From assembly GCF_026213295.1 (NCBI RefSeq), contig NC_079425.1, forward strand, positions 9,434,872-9,498,871: a DNA stretch of 64,000 nucleotides, given 5' to 3'. Below the pieces are notes generated by a model that was given only the letters and a program-made list of their open reading frames with translations, did not search any database and was not told the origin of the DNA. Source of the DNA: Gadus chalcogrammus (taxonomy: Eukaryota; Chordata; Actinopteri; Gadiformes; Gadidae). The number at the start of each line of letters is the position of its first letter. Position 1 is the first letter of the stretch. The position numbers and the translations under genes were made by a program. Positions 1 to 21,180 of this stretch are shown here, one piece after another.

Positions 1-1
1 G

Positions 2-1456
2 AAGGAGAAGCCCAAGGAAAAGGCGGAGAAGTCGGCAACACCCTCTTCAACCGGAAGCACCCCAGCTCCTTCCACTTCAGCTGCGAGTGCCAGGAAAGAG
101 AAACCAGACACGGCTGTGCCTGCTACGTCTATGCCTACACCTGGTATGGAATATGTGGTAGATCCGGCCCAGCTTCAGGCACTGCAGGCTGCATTGGCAT
201 CCGACCCCACAGCCCTCCTCACAAGTCAGTTCCTGCCCTACTTCATGCCTGGCTTTTCCCCCTATTATGCCCCTCAAATGTCTGGAGCTCTTCAAGGAGG
301 CTACCTGCAGCCAATGTATGGTATGGAAAGCCTATTTCCATACAACCCTACATTGTCACAAGCATTGATGGGCCTTTCACCAGGGTCACTGCTGCAGCAT
401 TACCAGCAATATCAGCAGAGCTTACAGGACGCACTACAGCAGCAGCAGAGGCAGCTTCAGCAGATCCAGCAACCCAAAGCGAGCCAAACCCCCGCCCCCT
501 CTCAACCCTCGGGGGATCGCAAAGAATCTTCCAAAGATTCAAGCAAGACAGTGGAGCATAAAGGCAAATCCCATAGCGAAAACTCCTTCAACAATAAAGG
601 TCCCTCAGACAAGAAAGGGATGGATGGCAAAGTTGTGGACTCCCTCGTAGACCAGTACATAGTCCCCAAGGCACAGTTCAAGCTGGCCTGCCGCAAGTGT
701 CAAGCAGTTTTCACCAAGGAAGAAGCAGCCCTTACCCACCTTAAGTCTATCTGTTTTTTCGGTCAGTCTGTGGCAAACCTTCAAGAGATGTTGCTGCGTG
801 TCCCTAGTGGCGCAGAGTCTGGGAGTCTCTATGACTGCCTCGCTTGTGATACCACATTGGATGGGGAGAAAGCACTCAGTCAACACCTGGAGTCGGCATT
901 GCACAAACACAGAACAATCAAGCGGTCAGCCAGAAATGCCAAAGAGCACGCTACTAGTTTATTACCTCACTCTTCAGCCTGCTTCCCCAGTCCTAACACC
1001 GCATCTACCTCGCAGTCTGCCACTCATCCCATCAGCAGCCCCTCTACCCCGCCAACATCAACATCCACCATGCCATCCTCTGCCGTTCCTTCTTCCCTGT
1101 GTTCATCTTCTACGACACCGCTCGTCACCACAGCTGCCGGTAAACCCTGGTCCCAGGCCCCTTTCTCTAGAGCTTTAGCTGGAAAGCCCAATGCCACTCC
1201 CTCCTCTTCTTCCGCCTCTTTTCCTTCAGTGTCCTCCCCTTCAACGGTTACCTCAAGTTCATTGAGCACCTCAGGAGTTCAGACCTCGATACCAACAGAC
1301 GTCTTTACAGACGAGTCTGACTCTGACAGCAGTCAGAAGTCAGCAGACAGGCTGGGTAGGACAACGGAGGAGCCACAACAGCCTGGCTGTGTCAAAGACA
1401 GTAGTAGTTGTAGTAGTAATCTTGCTAGTGTAGGAACAGACTCCATCAGATTGTAA
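2..1456 (+). CDS. zfhx3: Zinc finger homeobox protein 3 (ATBF1), C-terminal part of the last coding exon
   Basis: ZFHX3 is a very large nuclear transcription factor with many C2H2 fingers and four homeodomains. Only its C-terminal 484 residues are visible here, after the homeodomains. The frame is open from base 2 with no real start codon, so the exon continues to the left. In order the sequence shows a K/E/P/S/T-rich segment (residues 1-40), a hydrophobic P/Y/G/M-rich region containing [16 protein letters not shown], a short glutamine stretch (146-157), a variant finger C230-x2-C233-x12-H246-x4-C251, a classical finger C279-x2-C282-x12-H295-x5-H301, and a long Ser/Thr/Pro tail ending in an acidic DESDSDSS patch and VGTDSIRL. 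The words [27 protein letters not shown] and the end (SVGTDTFRL in mammals, from memory) favour ZFHX3 over ZFHX4. The polyglycine tract that mammals carry between the two fingers is absent. Whether this is one of two teleost duplicates cannot be told. Confidence 0.94.
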   Translation, partial: KEKPKEKAEKSATPSSTGSTPAPSTSAASARKEKPDTAVPATSMPTPGMEYVVDPAQLQALQAALASDPTALLTSQFLPYFMPGFSPYYAPQMSGALQGGYLQPMYGMESLFPYNPTLSQALMGLSPGSLLQHYQQYQQSLQDALQQQQRQLQQIQQPKASQTPAPSQPSGDRKESSKDSSKTVEHKGKSHSENSFNNKGPSDKKGMDGKVVDSLVDQYIVPKAQFKLACRKCQAVFTKEEAALTHLKSICFFGQSVANLQEMLLRVPSGAESGSLYDCLACDTTLDGEKALSQHLESALHKHRTIKRSARNAKEHATSLLPHSSACFPSPNTASTSQSATHPISSPSTPPTSTSTMPSSAVPSSLCSSSTTPLVTTAAGKPWSQAPFSRALAGKPNATPSSSSASFPSVSSPSTVTSSSLSTSGVQTSIPTDVFTDESDSDSSQKSADRLGRTTEEPQQPGCVKDSSSCSSNLASVGTDSIRL

Positions 1457-4400
1457 AAGAGCTTTCAGTGATGGACAATATTTAAAAAATACAAAAGACA
1501 AAAAAAACACAAACGGAAAAAAACAAAAAAAAAAGCAGCAATGTTAAAATACATTTAAAAGTATACAAACCAATTTCAGAAAAAAGATGTGTAAAGACTA
1601 ACTGCAATTCCAAAGCTTGTAACCAAAAATTTTAATGTTAGTGGATTGTTTTCCCATATCAACATGCTGGTTTCATTTTTTTTTTCTGTCAACTGAAATA
1701 CATGATAATAATATACAAGGATAGAAAACAAAAGTCACTGCAATTAGGTTTTGGGTAATGATGGAGTGAAAGCTGTACTGTATGGCAATGGACTGCCTTT
1801 GAAGTTGATATATGGCCCATAATCCCTTTTGACACAATATAAGACAATAAGCTATCCCTTTTTTTGTGTTATTAATATAAATATAATTATTTTTTATTGA
1901 ATAGCACACACACAAAAAAGCCAGTATGTACTGTATGGGAGAATAGTCTATCCGTTTTTCATGCTATTTAAGCATTCAGATACCAATGGCTTGCAAAGGT
2001 AATAGAATAATGTAATGTCTATTTTATTCTCAGGTCAACAGCTCACAGATGTTTTTTTTTGTTACAGAAATTCATGTTTTACACCTTCTGACTGAAGATG
2101 ACCAGTTTTTGTTTGGAAAAATTCGATTTAACAACAGAAAGTTTTCAAATTAATTATCTTAAAATTACAAGTTTTTGGGCATTCAAAAAGGATACTTAAT
2201 TGTCTGATTTGACATTTGTGCTTTAAAAGGTTGGGAAATTATCAATTTCATTATCCAGACATAGGGAGCATTGCAGACACGATGGGCGATAAAAAGATTT
2301 TTGATGATAAAAAAAACTTTCTGTATTTATTATAGATATGAACATTTTTGGTGTTAAGTAGATTGTTGCATTGGAACTGAATTTAACAGTATGGTAGAAT
2401 GAAAAAAAACTGTGTACATTTAGCTTTTGTATTGTCCAACTTTAAGACGCTTCATTTGATGTTGTCTTGGTCATTCCAATAGACTAGATTATGGACAGGT
2501 AATTTATCTAAACTTTATTTCTGTCTTAGTCTCAGCTTCAGGGCAAATGTTCACCCAAATGCCCATCGTTGGCAAGGCAGGATCCTTTGTTTTAAAATCA
2601 TTTCAGTTCTAAGGATCAGTTGGTATGACACTTACTAATAAGAAAAAGGTCCTGGATGAAGTGTTCATTTTTTTTTTATCTTTGTGCACTTATCCCTGTC
2701 TTCACTCCTATTTCTCACTCGAAATTGTTACTCTTTTTCCGCACTTATTTTTGCTCCAACTGTTCTGTAGATATTAAGAAAGCTACTGCTCCTTATACAC
2801 TACAAAACAGGTTCACGTAGTGTGGCTACAGTCTTTCCCAACTTTAATTTCACTTAAACTTTTATTTTATTGTCATGAATGAAAATGAAAAAAGAAACCA
2901 ATAATAATTCTCACGCTTTAAACAAAAAGAAAATCCAAAGACTAAACACTTTCACCATTGGTGCATAAAGATGAGAAAGAGGCTTCTTTATACTTGAGAA
3001 TTTGTTGCTGTTTTTAGGAAAGGAAACAAAGTTTAAAAAGATAAAGAGGTACGCATCAGAGTTGCCGTTCTTGCTTCTTTGCAAGCAAACAGGTGGCTTT
3101 TTTACGTAAATACCAAGAATACCAAAAACCAAAAAGGGCCCTTGTCCTGCATTGTGGAGTAGCACCGTTACAGAGCCATTGCAGTTTGTAAGATAAAGGT
3201 TATTAATCTTTGTTTGACTTTTATGTCACATTCAAAAGTCCATTTTTTTAAGAAAATGTATAAGGTCTGGTCTTCGAAGACGTACGTTTTGCTGCTAATG
3301 TAGTATTTTGAAAGAAAAAAAGTAACTAGATGCATGGTCATTTTGCTTTTGGCGAAGCTTTAACTAAAACAATAAACCAATTTCCTGCCTCTGTGACACC
3401 TTTTTCTTTCTCTTGTTGCAAAAACGGAACTTTGAAGACTGTGAATATATGTTCCAATGGACATTTTGCAGATTTTCGTTTTGAACAGACCAATGTTTAA
3501 AGCCAATGATCTATAACGTTTGTAAAGAACAGTGCATTCCAAATATCACAATGGATTTTTTTTTCTTACGCAAGGACTGATTTTATTGTTTTCAATTGTC
3601 ATGATATATTTTTTTGCTAACTTCTAAAGTGACTGTAAGCTGTTGTGTAAATTTAGCATCATGGGTTGCTAAACAAAGTGAACTAGATATGTCATTTTGT
3701 GCTGGCAGAATACATCCATCCAGTTTAAGGTTCTTGCTCACGTGCAAGTAATAGTGGTTACCAAAAAATGTATATAATACATCTGGTACTGATGCGTCTT
3801 ATGAGTTGTGTCACCATGCCTGTCAACTTGCAACTAGTCTCAGAAGGAATTTCTTTTAGGGGCCTTTTGCAAGTGGTTGCCAATTCCTTGGAAATCCACT
3901 TGTCATTTGCCCAGGAGCCTGAAGGGTGCCACTTTCGTGCAAAATAAAGGCTTACAGGTTTGTAGGGATATCTTCTTTCCAAAGCATTATGTATGGAAAT
4001 AGCAGGAGGTTTTTGGAAGGTTTCCCTTGATTCAAAAATAGTATTTCACGCTTTCATGTCCAAAGAAGTCGACCACCACACAATGATGGGTATGGATATG
4101 CTTCATACCGTCTCAAAGAACACCCACTTTACTTTACTTTTCTTTTTACCAAAACCAATATTTAAATGTCTTTAAGAACCCTTTCTTTGGCCACAAATGT
4201 ATAGCAGAGTGAAATTGCCCTATTAAATCCTTTGCGCGATCTCAGAGTTGTGTTTTAAGTGTTACGTTTTTAAGACCAATGTGATTCGATGCTGACACCT
4301 CAGCATGCTTTTGAAATTGTATTCATTTAGTGTGGAAGCTTGCCACTTCTCTTAAGTCCTGTTCTCTAAAATATTGTTCATATGTAATTTCTTATTTTTG

Positions 4401-6285
4401 AGAATTCTAATGTACAGTTTCTTGCTTGATTTTTGTTTAATGTTAGACATGTATAATTTTTTATTTTTTGGGATCACATTTTAGTTGATTACTTATCACT
4501 TAAATTAACACTAACTTGAATTGGATTGACTGAAATCAAAAATGCAAACACATTGTATTCTATGACCTGGCCAATTTATCTGTCACAATCTTTTGTAGTG
4601 TGTGTAAGTGTGTGCGTGTGTGAGTGTGTGCACGTCACGCATGCGTCAGTGTGTGTGTGTTTTAAGAGCCAGCATCTATTATTTTAGTAAGTACTTTATA
4701 AACCAAAACCAACTGAAACACATACCTTGACTATTAGAATAAATGGAAATTTAGAAAATCGAAAATTTAAAATAACGATAAATGAGTAGAAAGATAATAC
4801 CGAAGCACTGAGCAGTTTTTACTTTAATTGAGAATACAAATGTGGCCAAAGCTTTATGCAGCTGAAACAAAAAGAACAAAAAGAGCCGTGCCCAAAATGA
4901 TTATGTGTATATTTTATTGTGGCACAATAGCTTTCAGTGGATACTGAAATCCACTGTCTCAAAATTGGGAGACTTGATTTAATGGACATTTACAGAGCAA
5001 GCAAGGACAAGGGTTTGCTGTAGAGGTCATTTGTTTGCCCACTGTGAAAATGAACGTATACCTGTATACAGATAGATATATTTAAAACAAGGCATCATCT
5101 TTTTTTTTTGTTTTTTGTTTTTTGTTTTGAGATGAAGACAAATGAAAATAAAAATGACTCTGGGAAAGCTTTGGAGATCTTGTAAAGTGGACATAATGAG
5201 AGGCTGGGAGCACACCAAAACTGGGCACAGGAGCCAAAGGCAGGATTACCACAGCTTTAATGTCACCTCCTTATTTGAATAATGAAATCTCTGCAATGGG
5301 AAAGGACTCTTGAACCAATGAATACGTGTGACACAGGGAGGACCGTCTTTCGATTAAACTGAACCTGCAGTGGCCCCAGCTGCAACCCCCCCCCAACCAA
5401 CTACACACACACACACACCCACCCACCTTTGTCTCTTTGTTTCTCAAGCTCTGCCTCTGGTTCTGCTCTTTGATGGACGTTTGCCTCACTGAGGAACGGG
5501 ATGGACAGAGATGCTTGCGTACTTTCTCCCCGATTCACATCGTTGCTACTACCTGTTTGATTTCCTTGTACTTGTCTCTGGTTGACATGTAGAACTCTTC
5601 AAGTCAAAAGGAGGGCCCACCCTCCCCTCTGTGCGTCACTCCATGGAAATAGAGGAATGAACAACAGAGAAAGGGGAGGCGACCCTTACCACTGTCATTC
5701 TTCTTAAAGAGACGGTGAAACACAAAAAAAAAGCGTATCAACCAAAATGTACAACCAAACTAACAAACAACCAACCAAAACCATTTGCTCCACCTTGAAA
5801 GATGAACTGTTTCTTGGAGCTCTCTGTTCCTTTTGTGACTTTTGGTGCCACAATGTTTTTTTATGCATTTGTTTTTCTTTTCTTTATTTTGTTTCCTTGA
5901 CTTATTCCTCCTCTGAGCCTCACAAGCATGGCTCTGTGGCTCCAGGCAGCCCACCCGAGGGTAGAAAAAACAGCCTTGCAATGTACAAAAAAGAGCAAGT
6001 TAAACCAAAAATGTTGTTCTTGATGTCTTTTCTATACTGTAGTCTTGTTAGCTTTTTTGTTACTGTAATTATATGAAGATTTCCAAACTGTACCAAACAA
6101 CATGGAAACTAACATACATAAACCACATGGAACTTCAGACTTTTAAAGAAACTTTTGTCACAAAACCTTGTTGTCCTAGTTAAGTTGATTGTAGATGGTA
6201 ATTGAATATACTCCTTTGAAAATATTTCATCAAGTATGTTTCTTGCTCATTGTGATACATTAAAAAAAGTATGAGCATAAATCGG
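1457..6285 (+). other. zfhx3: zfhx3 3' untranslated region (extent inferred)
   Basis: No coding frame continues after the TAA at 1454-1456. The next 4.8 kb is AT-rich, with many ATTTA and T-rich patches and no recognisable transposon, which fits the long 3' UTR known for ZFHX3. Possible early poly(A) signals are AATAAA at 3371-3376, 3943-3948 and 4738-4743. The stretch from about 5,450 to 6,285 is unusually free of simple repeats and ends in ATTAAA, so I take it as the distal end. A (TG)-rich patch lies at 4600-4660. The UTR end is an inference; 3' end reads would settle it. Confidence 0.7.
6259..6264 (+). terminator. zfhx3: Probable distal poly(A) signal of zfhx3 (ATTAAA)
   Basis: ATTAAA is followed within about 40 bases by T/G-rich sequence (GGCTGGTTTCACTTATTTTTAG), as expected for cleavage and a downstream element. 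The alternative is AATAAA at 6526-6531, which would add 270 bases and include the hairpin at 6391-6469. Confidence 0.45.
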
Positions 6286-6390
6286 CTGGTTTCACTTATT
6301 TTTAGGATGATTACAAGGAATGAACCTGTTTCCCTTTATAAAATAGGTCCTTTAATCCTTTATCACAGAGGCGCTAGAGTAGTCGCTAAC

Positions 6391-6469
6391 ACAGGTGTAT
6401 CTCATTATGTTCATTATGGGCACTGGCCTACCTGCAAACCCATTGTTGACCTTAATGAGCTACACCTGT
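6391..6469. repeat. Inverted repeat, 17 bp arms, just beyond the zfhx3 end
   Basis: Arm ACAGGTGTATCTCATTA at 6391-6407 is the reverse complement, with one mismatch, of TAATGAGCTACACCTGT at 6453-6469. The spacer is 45 bases. It could be the remains of a small MITE, or a hairpin at the 3' end of the transcript if the distal signal at 6526 is used. Confidence 0.6.
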
Positions 6470-6539
6470 ACGTGTCTCTCCCTACTATTAAACCACTGTG
6501 ATCAAGGCCGATTAATCACGATGCAAATAAACCTCTGCG

Positions 6540-8930
6540 TTGATGAGCAAGCAGAGTTTTGGTAAGTGATTATGACAGTCTGAATGACTCTGCACGTGTC
6601 TAGGATACAGTATTTGTAGTTTGCTCTTTGTTTGCTGTGTTTTTGTTAGCCTTTTCAAAGTTGCGCTTCCTCACTCAATTATTTTCACCTCATGCTAAAT
6701 GATGCATAAAACATGGATACAACTTTTACTGATAATAATAGTAGTATTTGTATGAAATGTATGAAAAGTCTCTGCCTATTGTGGGTTACTTGTGTATATT
6801 TGTAGGAGGAGAAGATCTGAATGAAAAGGAAAAACTAACAAAAAACTTCAAGCATAGAGGTAGCGTTGACGTTTGGAATCTCTGGAGAGTTTTCACAAAG
6901 AACCGTCACATTTCAAGCAGTCAGCCAGATCCATTGGCCATGTTGAGCCAATTAACACGCTGGGGCACATCTCGAAAGAATTAAAAACACCCTAATCTGA
7001 TCAGTTTAGAAAACCTTCCTTCATAGGCCTGGACCAGATGGCACTAAAAACTCCCATGCCATGGTGAAACAGGCCAGGCCCAGCCACAGAGTGTGAAATT
7101 AGGTTAGCGCCTGAGTCTAACACAGGCCCCAGGCAATCTGGGCTCTCAAAATCATGCTCTCTTGGCCTTAAGGTGCATGGCCCTACCATACAGATCTTAG
7201 GCGCCATATTTAATTATGATCCTCTGTGCTTCACATTTAGTCAATCATCAAGTGAGGGATTGGTGTGACAGACATCTTTCTAGGGTCGCTTGGCTCTCAG
7301 CCCTACCAATGTACAGCTTAGATATTGTATTCCTCAAAGACTCTGGCCCTGGCATACGGAAAGTATTGTCCTCATGTGTTGAGACCCCTAAATCTGTGCT
7401 GTTGGAAAGGAAATCACTTTTAGTTTTGCAGTGATACGAAAACAAAACACGGGAATGCCGTAGTGTTCAGTGTGAGCTTCATATTTGTAATAATAGTATT
7501 GTATGTTGTTCCTTTTTATATAATTCTACATTATAGTTATTAAGTATAGGACATATGACAAACAATATTGTCACGGCCTGGTGGATATTTAAGTTAATAT
7601 CTTGTGCGATTTATGTGTGGTCAGTAAACTCAATAGAGGAGGTACGCCTGAGCCATCCTTTTGATAGGATCTGGCTGCAAGGAGCGGATGAGCGATAGCA
7701 AACAATGGTATAAAGTTGTAAACTCAATGGGCACATACAATGCCATCTCAAAGATACTGTTTGGCCAACAATATATTCATTGATTAATGTCCTAAATCTC
7801 TGTAAGTTGACTACATGGAAGTGAAAAATGACGTAAAGTAGTGAAATATTTCCCATTTTCCCTTTGTAGGTTCAAAATGGAACTAGCATGTTGGCTTTCG
7901 ATTCTAGAAAATAAACAACACAATCTGGAGTGGACGCCTACTGCATTTCACTGTATAAGTGGATTTCCACCTTATTGCTGTAACCAATGAAAAAAGCCAA
8001 CACCGTTTCAGGCCATTTTTCTTAAAGCAGCGCCTTCACTGAATTAACATTGAAAAATTTTAGGAACAATTTCACTTTAGACATTTCAGTAAACTGTTCT
8101 GAATTGCATTAACGTTACAAATTATGTTCTGTCACCAGCCAGATATGGCGGTGGACATAATGGATACATTTGTGGATAAGCCAGTGAAAGGCCCCAGTTA
8201 CCCGGGGCAGCTTTGCACATGAGCAGCTTTGTCTGTTGACGAGGGGGTTATCCTCTGATGGACGGCTTGCTGAAATAATATCGAGAAGCGTGAAGAAGAG
8301 GAACCTCATTGGCAATCCTTCTTTCAACATTTCATGCCTAGAGCCCTTGACTTGTTCCTTCCCCCATCAGTGTAGCTCTGAGCCACAATCTCTCTCTCTC
8401 TCTGTACCCTAGCAATGTCTTTTGCTCAACCACATGTGAGCTTCAAGGACAAGTCCAACTGATTATAAATCTTTAGTGATGAACTGTTAATAAAACATCA
8501 GACTTTATTGAAAAGTGTGAATAGCTTAGTTAGCCTTGTGAGACCATCTTGAACTCTGTTAATTTAGTCTCTTTCTGCAGAGCAGTCAGGTTTCAATCAT
8601 GTTGAAATCCTCTTCCAAAAAGAAATTGGCAGGACCAATCAGGGCAAGGAGGAGGAAGTTTCAGTTCCTGACTGACAAGGAGCACAGCAGTCTGCAGAGC
8701 TTCTAAACAATGGCGGTGCCCATGGAAAGTGTAGAAATCGACAAAGCAATAAAAAAGTTTTTCTTCGAGGTGTAATCAATCACAATGTTTAAAGATAAAC
8801 AGAAGTTAGTATGATTTTGCTTTACTTCCAACCGGATTGGGCACAAGTGAAGAGAGCAAAGGCTTAACATAGTTCTTTATATGATTGGCTGTTGTATTTT
8901 GAACAACGTAAGGCTGCATCCACTTGTGGT
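6540..8930. other. Intergenic sequence, no gene recognised
   Basis: Unique-looking AT-rich sequence. Only short chance ORFs occur. 7,010-7,440 is more balanced in composition and free of simple repeats, so it could be a conserved element. A short (TC) run lies at 8391-8402. No TE was recognised. Confidence 0.5.
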
Positions 8931-11830
<2,900 letters not shown>

Positions 11831-11865
11831 TGTGTTTCATCATGCGTAAAGCATGATGAAACACA
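11831..11865. repeat. Perfect hairpin, 15 bp arms, 5-base loop
   Basis: TGTGTTTCATCATGC (11831-11845) and GCATGATGAAACACA (11851-11865) are exact reverse complements around GTAAA. A short tandem of AGCTCATAAG-like units follows at about 11,869-11,899. The stem is shorter than a usual pre-miRNA. Confidence 0.9.
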
Positions 11866-11966
11866 AGTAGCTCATAAGCCCATAGCTCATAAGCTCATAG
11901 GTATACTGGTCAATTTTCACCTTCAGGGTAGCTCCAGCAGAGACCTGATGCATTCATCTTATCATT

Positions 11967-14429
<2,463 letters not shown>

Positions 14430-14910
14430 CCCCCCCCCCCCCCCCCCCCCCCCCCCCATTGCCTGCTCCTTCTGTTCCACTTTAAATACCCCCCCCCCCC
14501 CTACCCCCCTCCTGGCTGGCGATGGGGTGTGTGCAGGCAGGGGTTAAACCCACTGCACCATAAAAACGGGGCTGTTCATAAAATGGAGGAATAAGAAGCA
14601 GAAATAATATTTCAAGTATGATTAGTTCATCCGCAGGGCACCTTGTGCGATTGAGGAAAGGGGGTGAGAGTAGGAGGGGGGCATTGTGCGCGGCAAGCAG
14701 TAAATTATATCTAGCCTTTGAATGATTCCTGCAGATCCTATTACGACAGTGGGGGGGAGGGGGGGGGGGGTGAAAGGGAAGGGGGCAGTTGGGAGCGAGA
14801 AAAGCAGCAGAACGAATCGGATGAATTCTGTTTCCAGCTGTCCGAATAAGGGGGGGGCGGGGGGGTGCGGGGAGGTGGTGGCGCTGGGCGTGGAGGGGGG
14901 GGGGGGATGT
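14430..14910. repeat. Poly-C tracts and G-rich block
   Basis: C28 at 14430-14457 and C13 at 14489-14501 are followed by several G-runs between about 14,751 and 14,905. Multiple runs of at least four Gs on one strand predict G-quadruplexes. The proline-rich ORFs on the minus strand come from this composition and show no domain. Confidence 0.9.
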
Positions 14911-15108
14911 TGTGGGCAGAGAAAGGACAATAAGGCATGCATTCGTTCCCACTTCTAACACTGTCAACCAGCTACAACATTCAATCACACAGGCTGAATA
15001 AAAAAAAAAATCGCCCTACCCCATAACCCACTTTCGTTTATGCACACCCAAGTCCTCCAGCCAAAACTTAGCAACAACAAATGGAACACACATCCATGCA
15101 CACACGCA

Positions 15109-20040
<4,932 letters not shown>

Positions 20041-20049
20041 CTTGAATCA

Positions 20050-21180
20050 GATTCGAGCAGCTAACAGTAGTGCACCATTGCAGTGTGCAGAGGAATGGTG
20101 TAATGTGTGTTGGGGAGGTTGAACACAAGCCTGGCAATTTCGATGAGCTGCAGAGGTTTAATGGCACATGCAGGAAGACCAGTCAGAAGGGAGTCACAGT
20201 AGTCCAGACATGAGATGAAGAGACCCTGGACCAAAACCTGCATTGCCTTCTGAGTGAAGAACAGACATTATCTACCTGATCTGCAGGAGTGGATTGCAGC
20301 AATGTTGGCAGTGAAGGACCGCTGGTCATCCAGTGTCATACACCCAGGTTCTTCGCCGTCCGAGCAGCAGACTCCACAGAGTTCGCAATGTTGATGAAGA
20401 AGAGGGTGGGACCTAGAAAAGAACCCTGAGGGACCTCAGTAGTGATACTACAAGGTTCAGACACAGATTATTTCCAGGTGACACTATAAGTGCTTAGGTA
20501 GGATGTGTACATAGGAGGGTACACAGCCTGAGACTCCCAGTTCCTGGAGGGTTGAAAGGAGGATCTCCACTGTGACTAAAGCTAAAAGGTCCAGCAGAAT
20601 GATTATGGAGGCGAGGGAGGCTTTCTAGCAGTGTGACGTTTCTCTGTGACAGTCAAGAGGGTTAGGTCTTCTTTGAGAGGCCTGCCTTGAATCGCGGATC
20701 AAGTAGGTTGATCTGGTAGAGATACACAGGAACTTGGGATAAGACTGCACGCCCAAGTGTTTTGGAAATAAATGGGAGAAGAAAGACAGGTCTGTAATTC
20801 TTGATGGCTTGAGTGTGGGTTTCTTTAAAATAAGGGCCGCTCTCACTTCTTTAAGAATCTTCTGAAAACAACCAGTTGTCAAAGAGGTCTTGATGAGATG
20901 AGTGAGGAAAGGAAGAGGTCAGGAGCAATAGAGTGAAGAAGGTGAGAGGGAATAAGATCAAGACGGCAGGTGGTTGGCGGATAGTACCTCATTGGGAAAG
21001 TGGTGAAAAGGAAGTTGGAGAAGGAGATGAAGAGGTGGATATAAGTGGTGTCAGCAAGTAGGAGGGCAAATGTGGAGCGTGTGTCATGGATCTCTTTTAC
21101 AAAGTAGCTAAGAAAATCACTTGGTATTAGGGAGTTGGGGGGATCGAGGAGGGTAGGGAAGGTAGAAAAAAAGTTTAAAA
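20050..21180 (-). mobile_element. Decayed L2-like LINE, reverse transcriptase region
   Basis: Read on the minus strand, 20,820-20,761 gives THTQAIKNYRPVFLLPFISK, the reverse-transcriptase block built around NYRPxSLLP, and continues in frame through LGRAVLSQV and INLLDP until a stop near 20,655. Farther along, about 20,440-20,400 gives VPQGSFLGPTLFF, the next conserved block. 20,243-20,061 gives LVQGLFISCLDYCDSLLTGLPA followed by AIKPLQLIE, the C-terminal region of L2/CR1-type ORF2 proteins. Frames are broken several times. The YADD catalytic segment, which should lie about 30-40 residues after PQGS, is missing. The copy is 5' truncated and inactive. Clade assignment is from memory of fish LINEs. 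Confidence 0.88.

Noticed and set aside
116..118. Possible translation start at the left end
   Set aside because: The codon is GTG and the frame is open to the window edge with ZFHX3-like content, so it is internal to a larger coding exon.
798..1178. Second + strand ORF inside the zfhx3 exon
   Set aside because: Overlaps the zfhx3 frame, which carries both fingers and the conserved C-terminus; a shadow ORF.
11831..11865. pre-miRNA
   Set aside because: The stem of 15 bp with a 5-base loop is too short for a canonical animal pre-miRNA; kept only as a hairpin.
14482..14988. 168-residue proline/histidine-rich minus strand ORF
   Set aside because: It is the translation of G-runs and G-rich sequence; alternative frames give equally long proline-rich ORFs.
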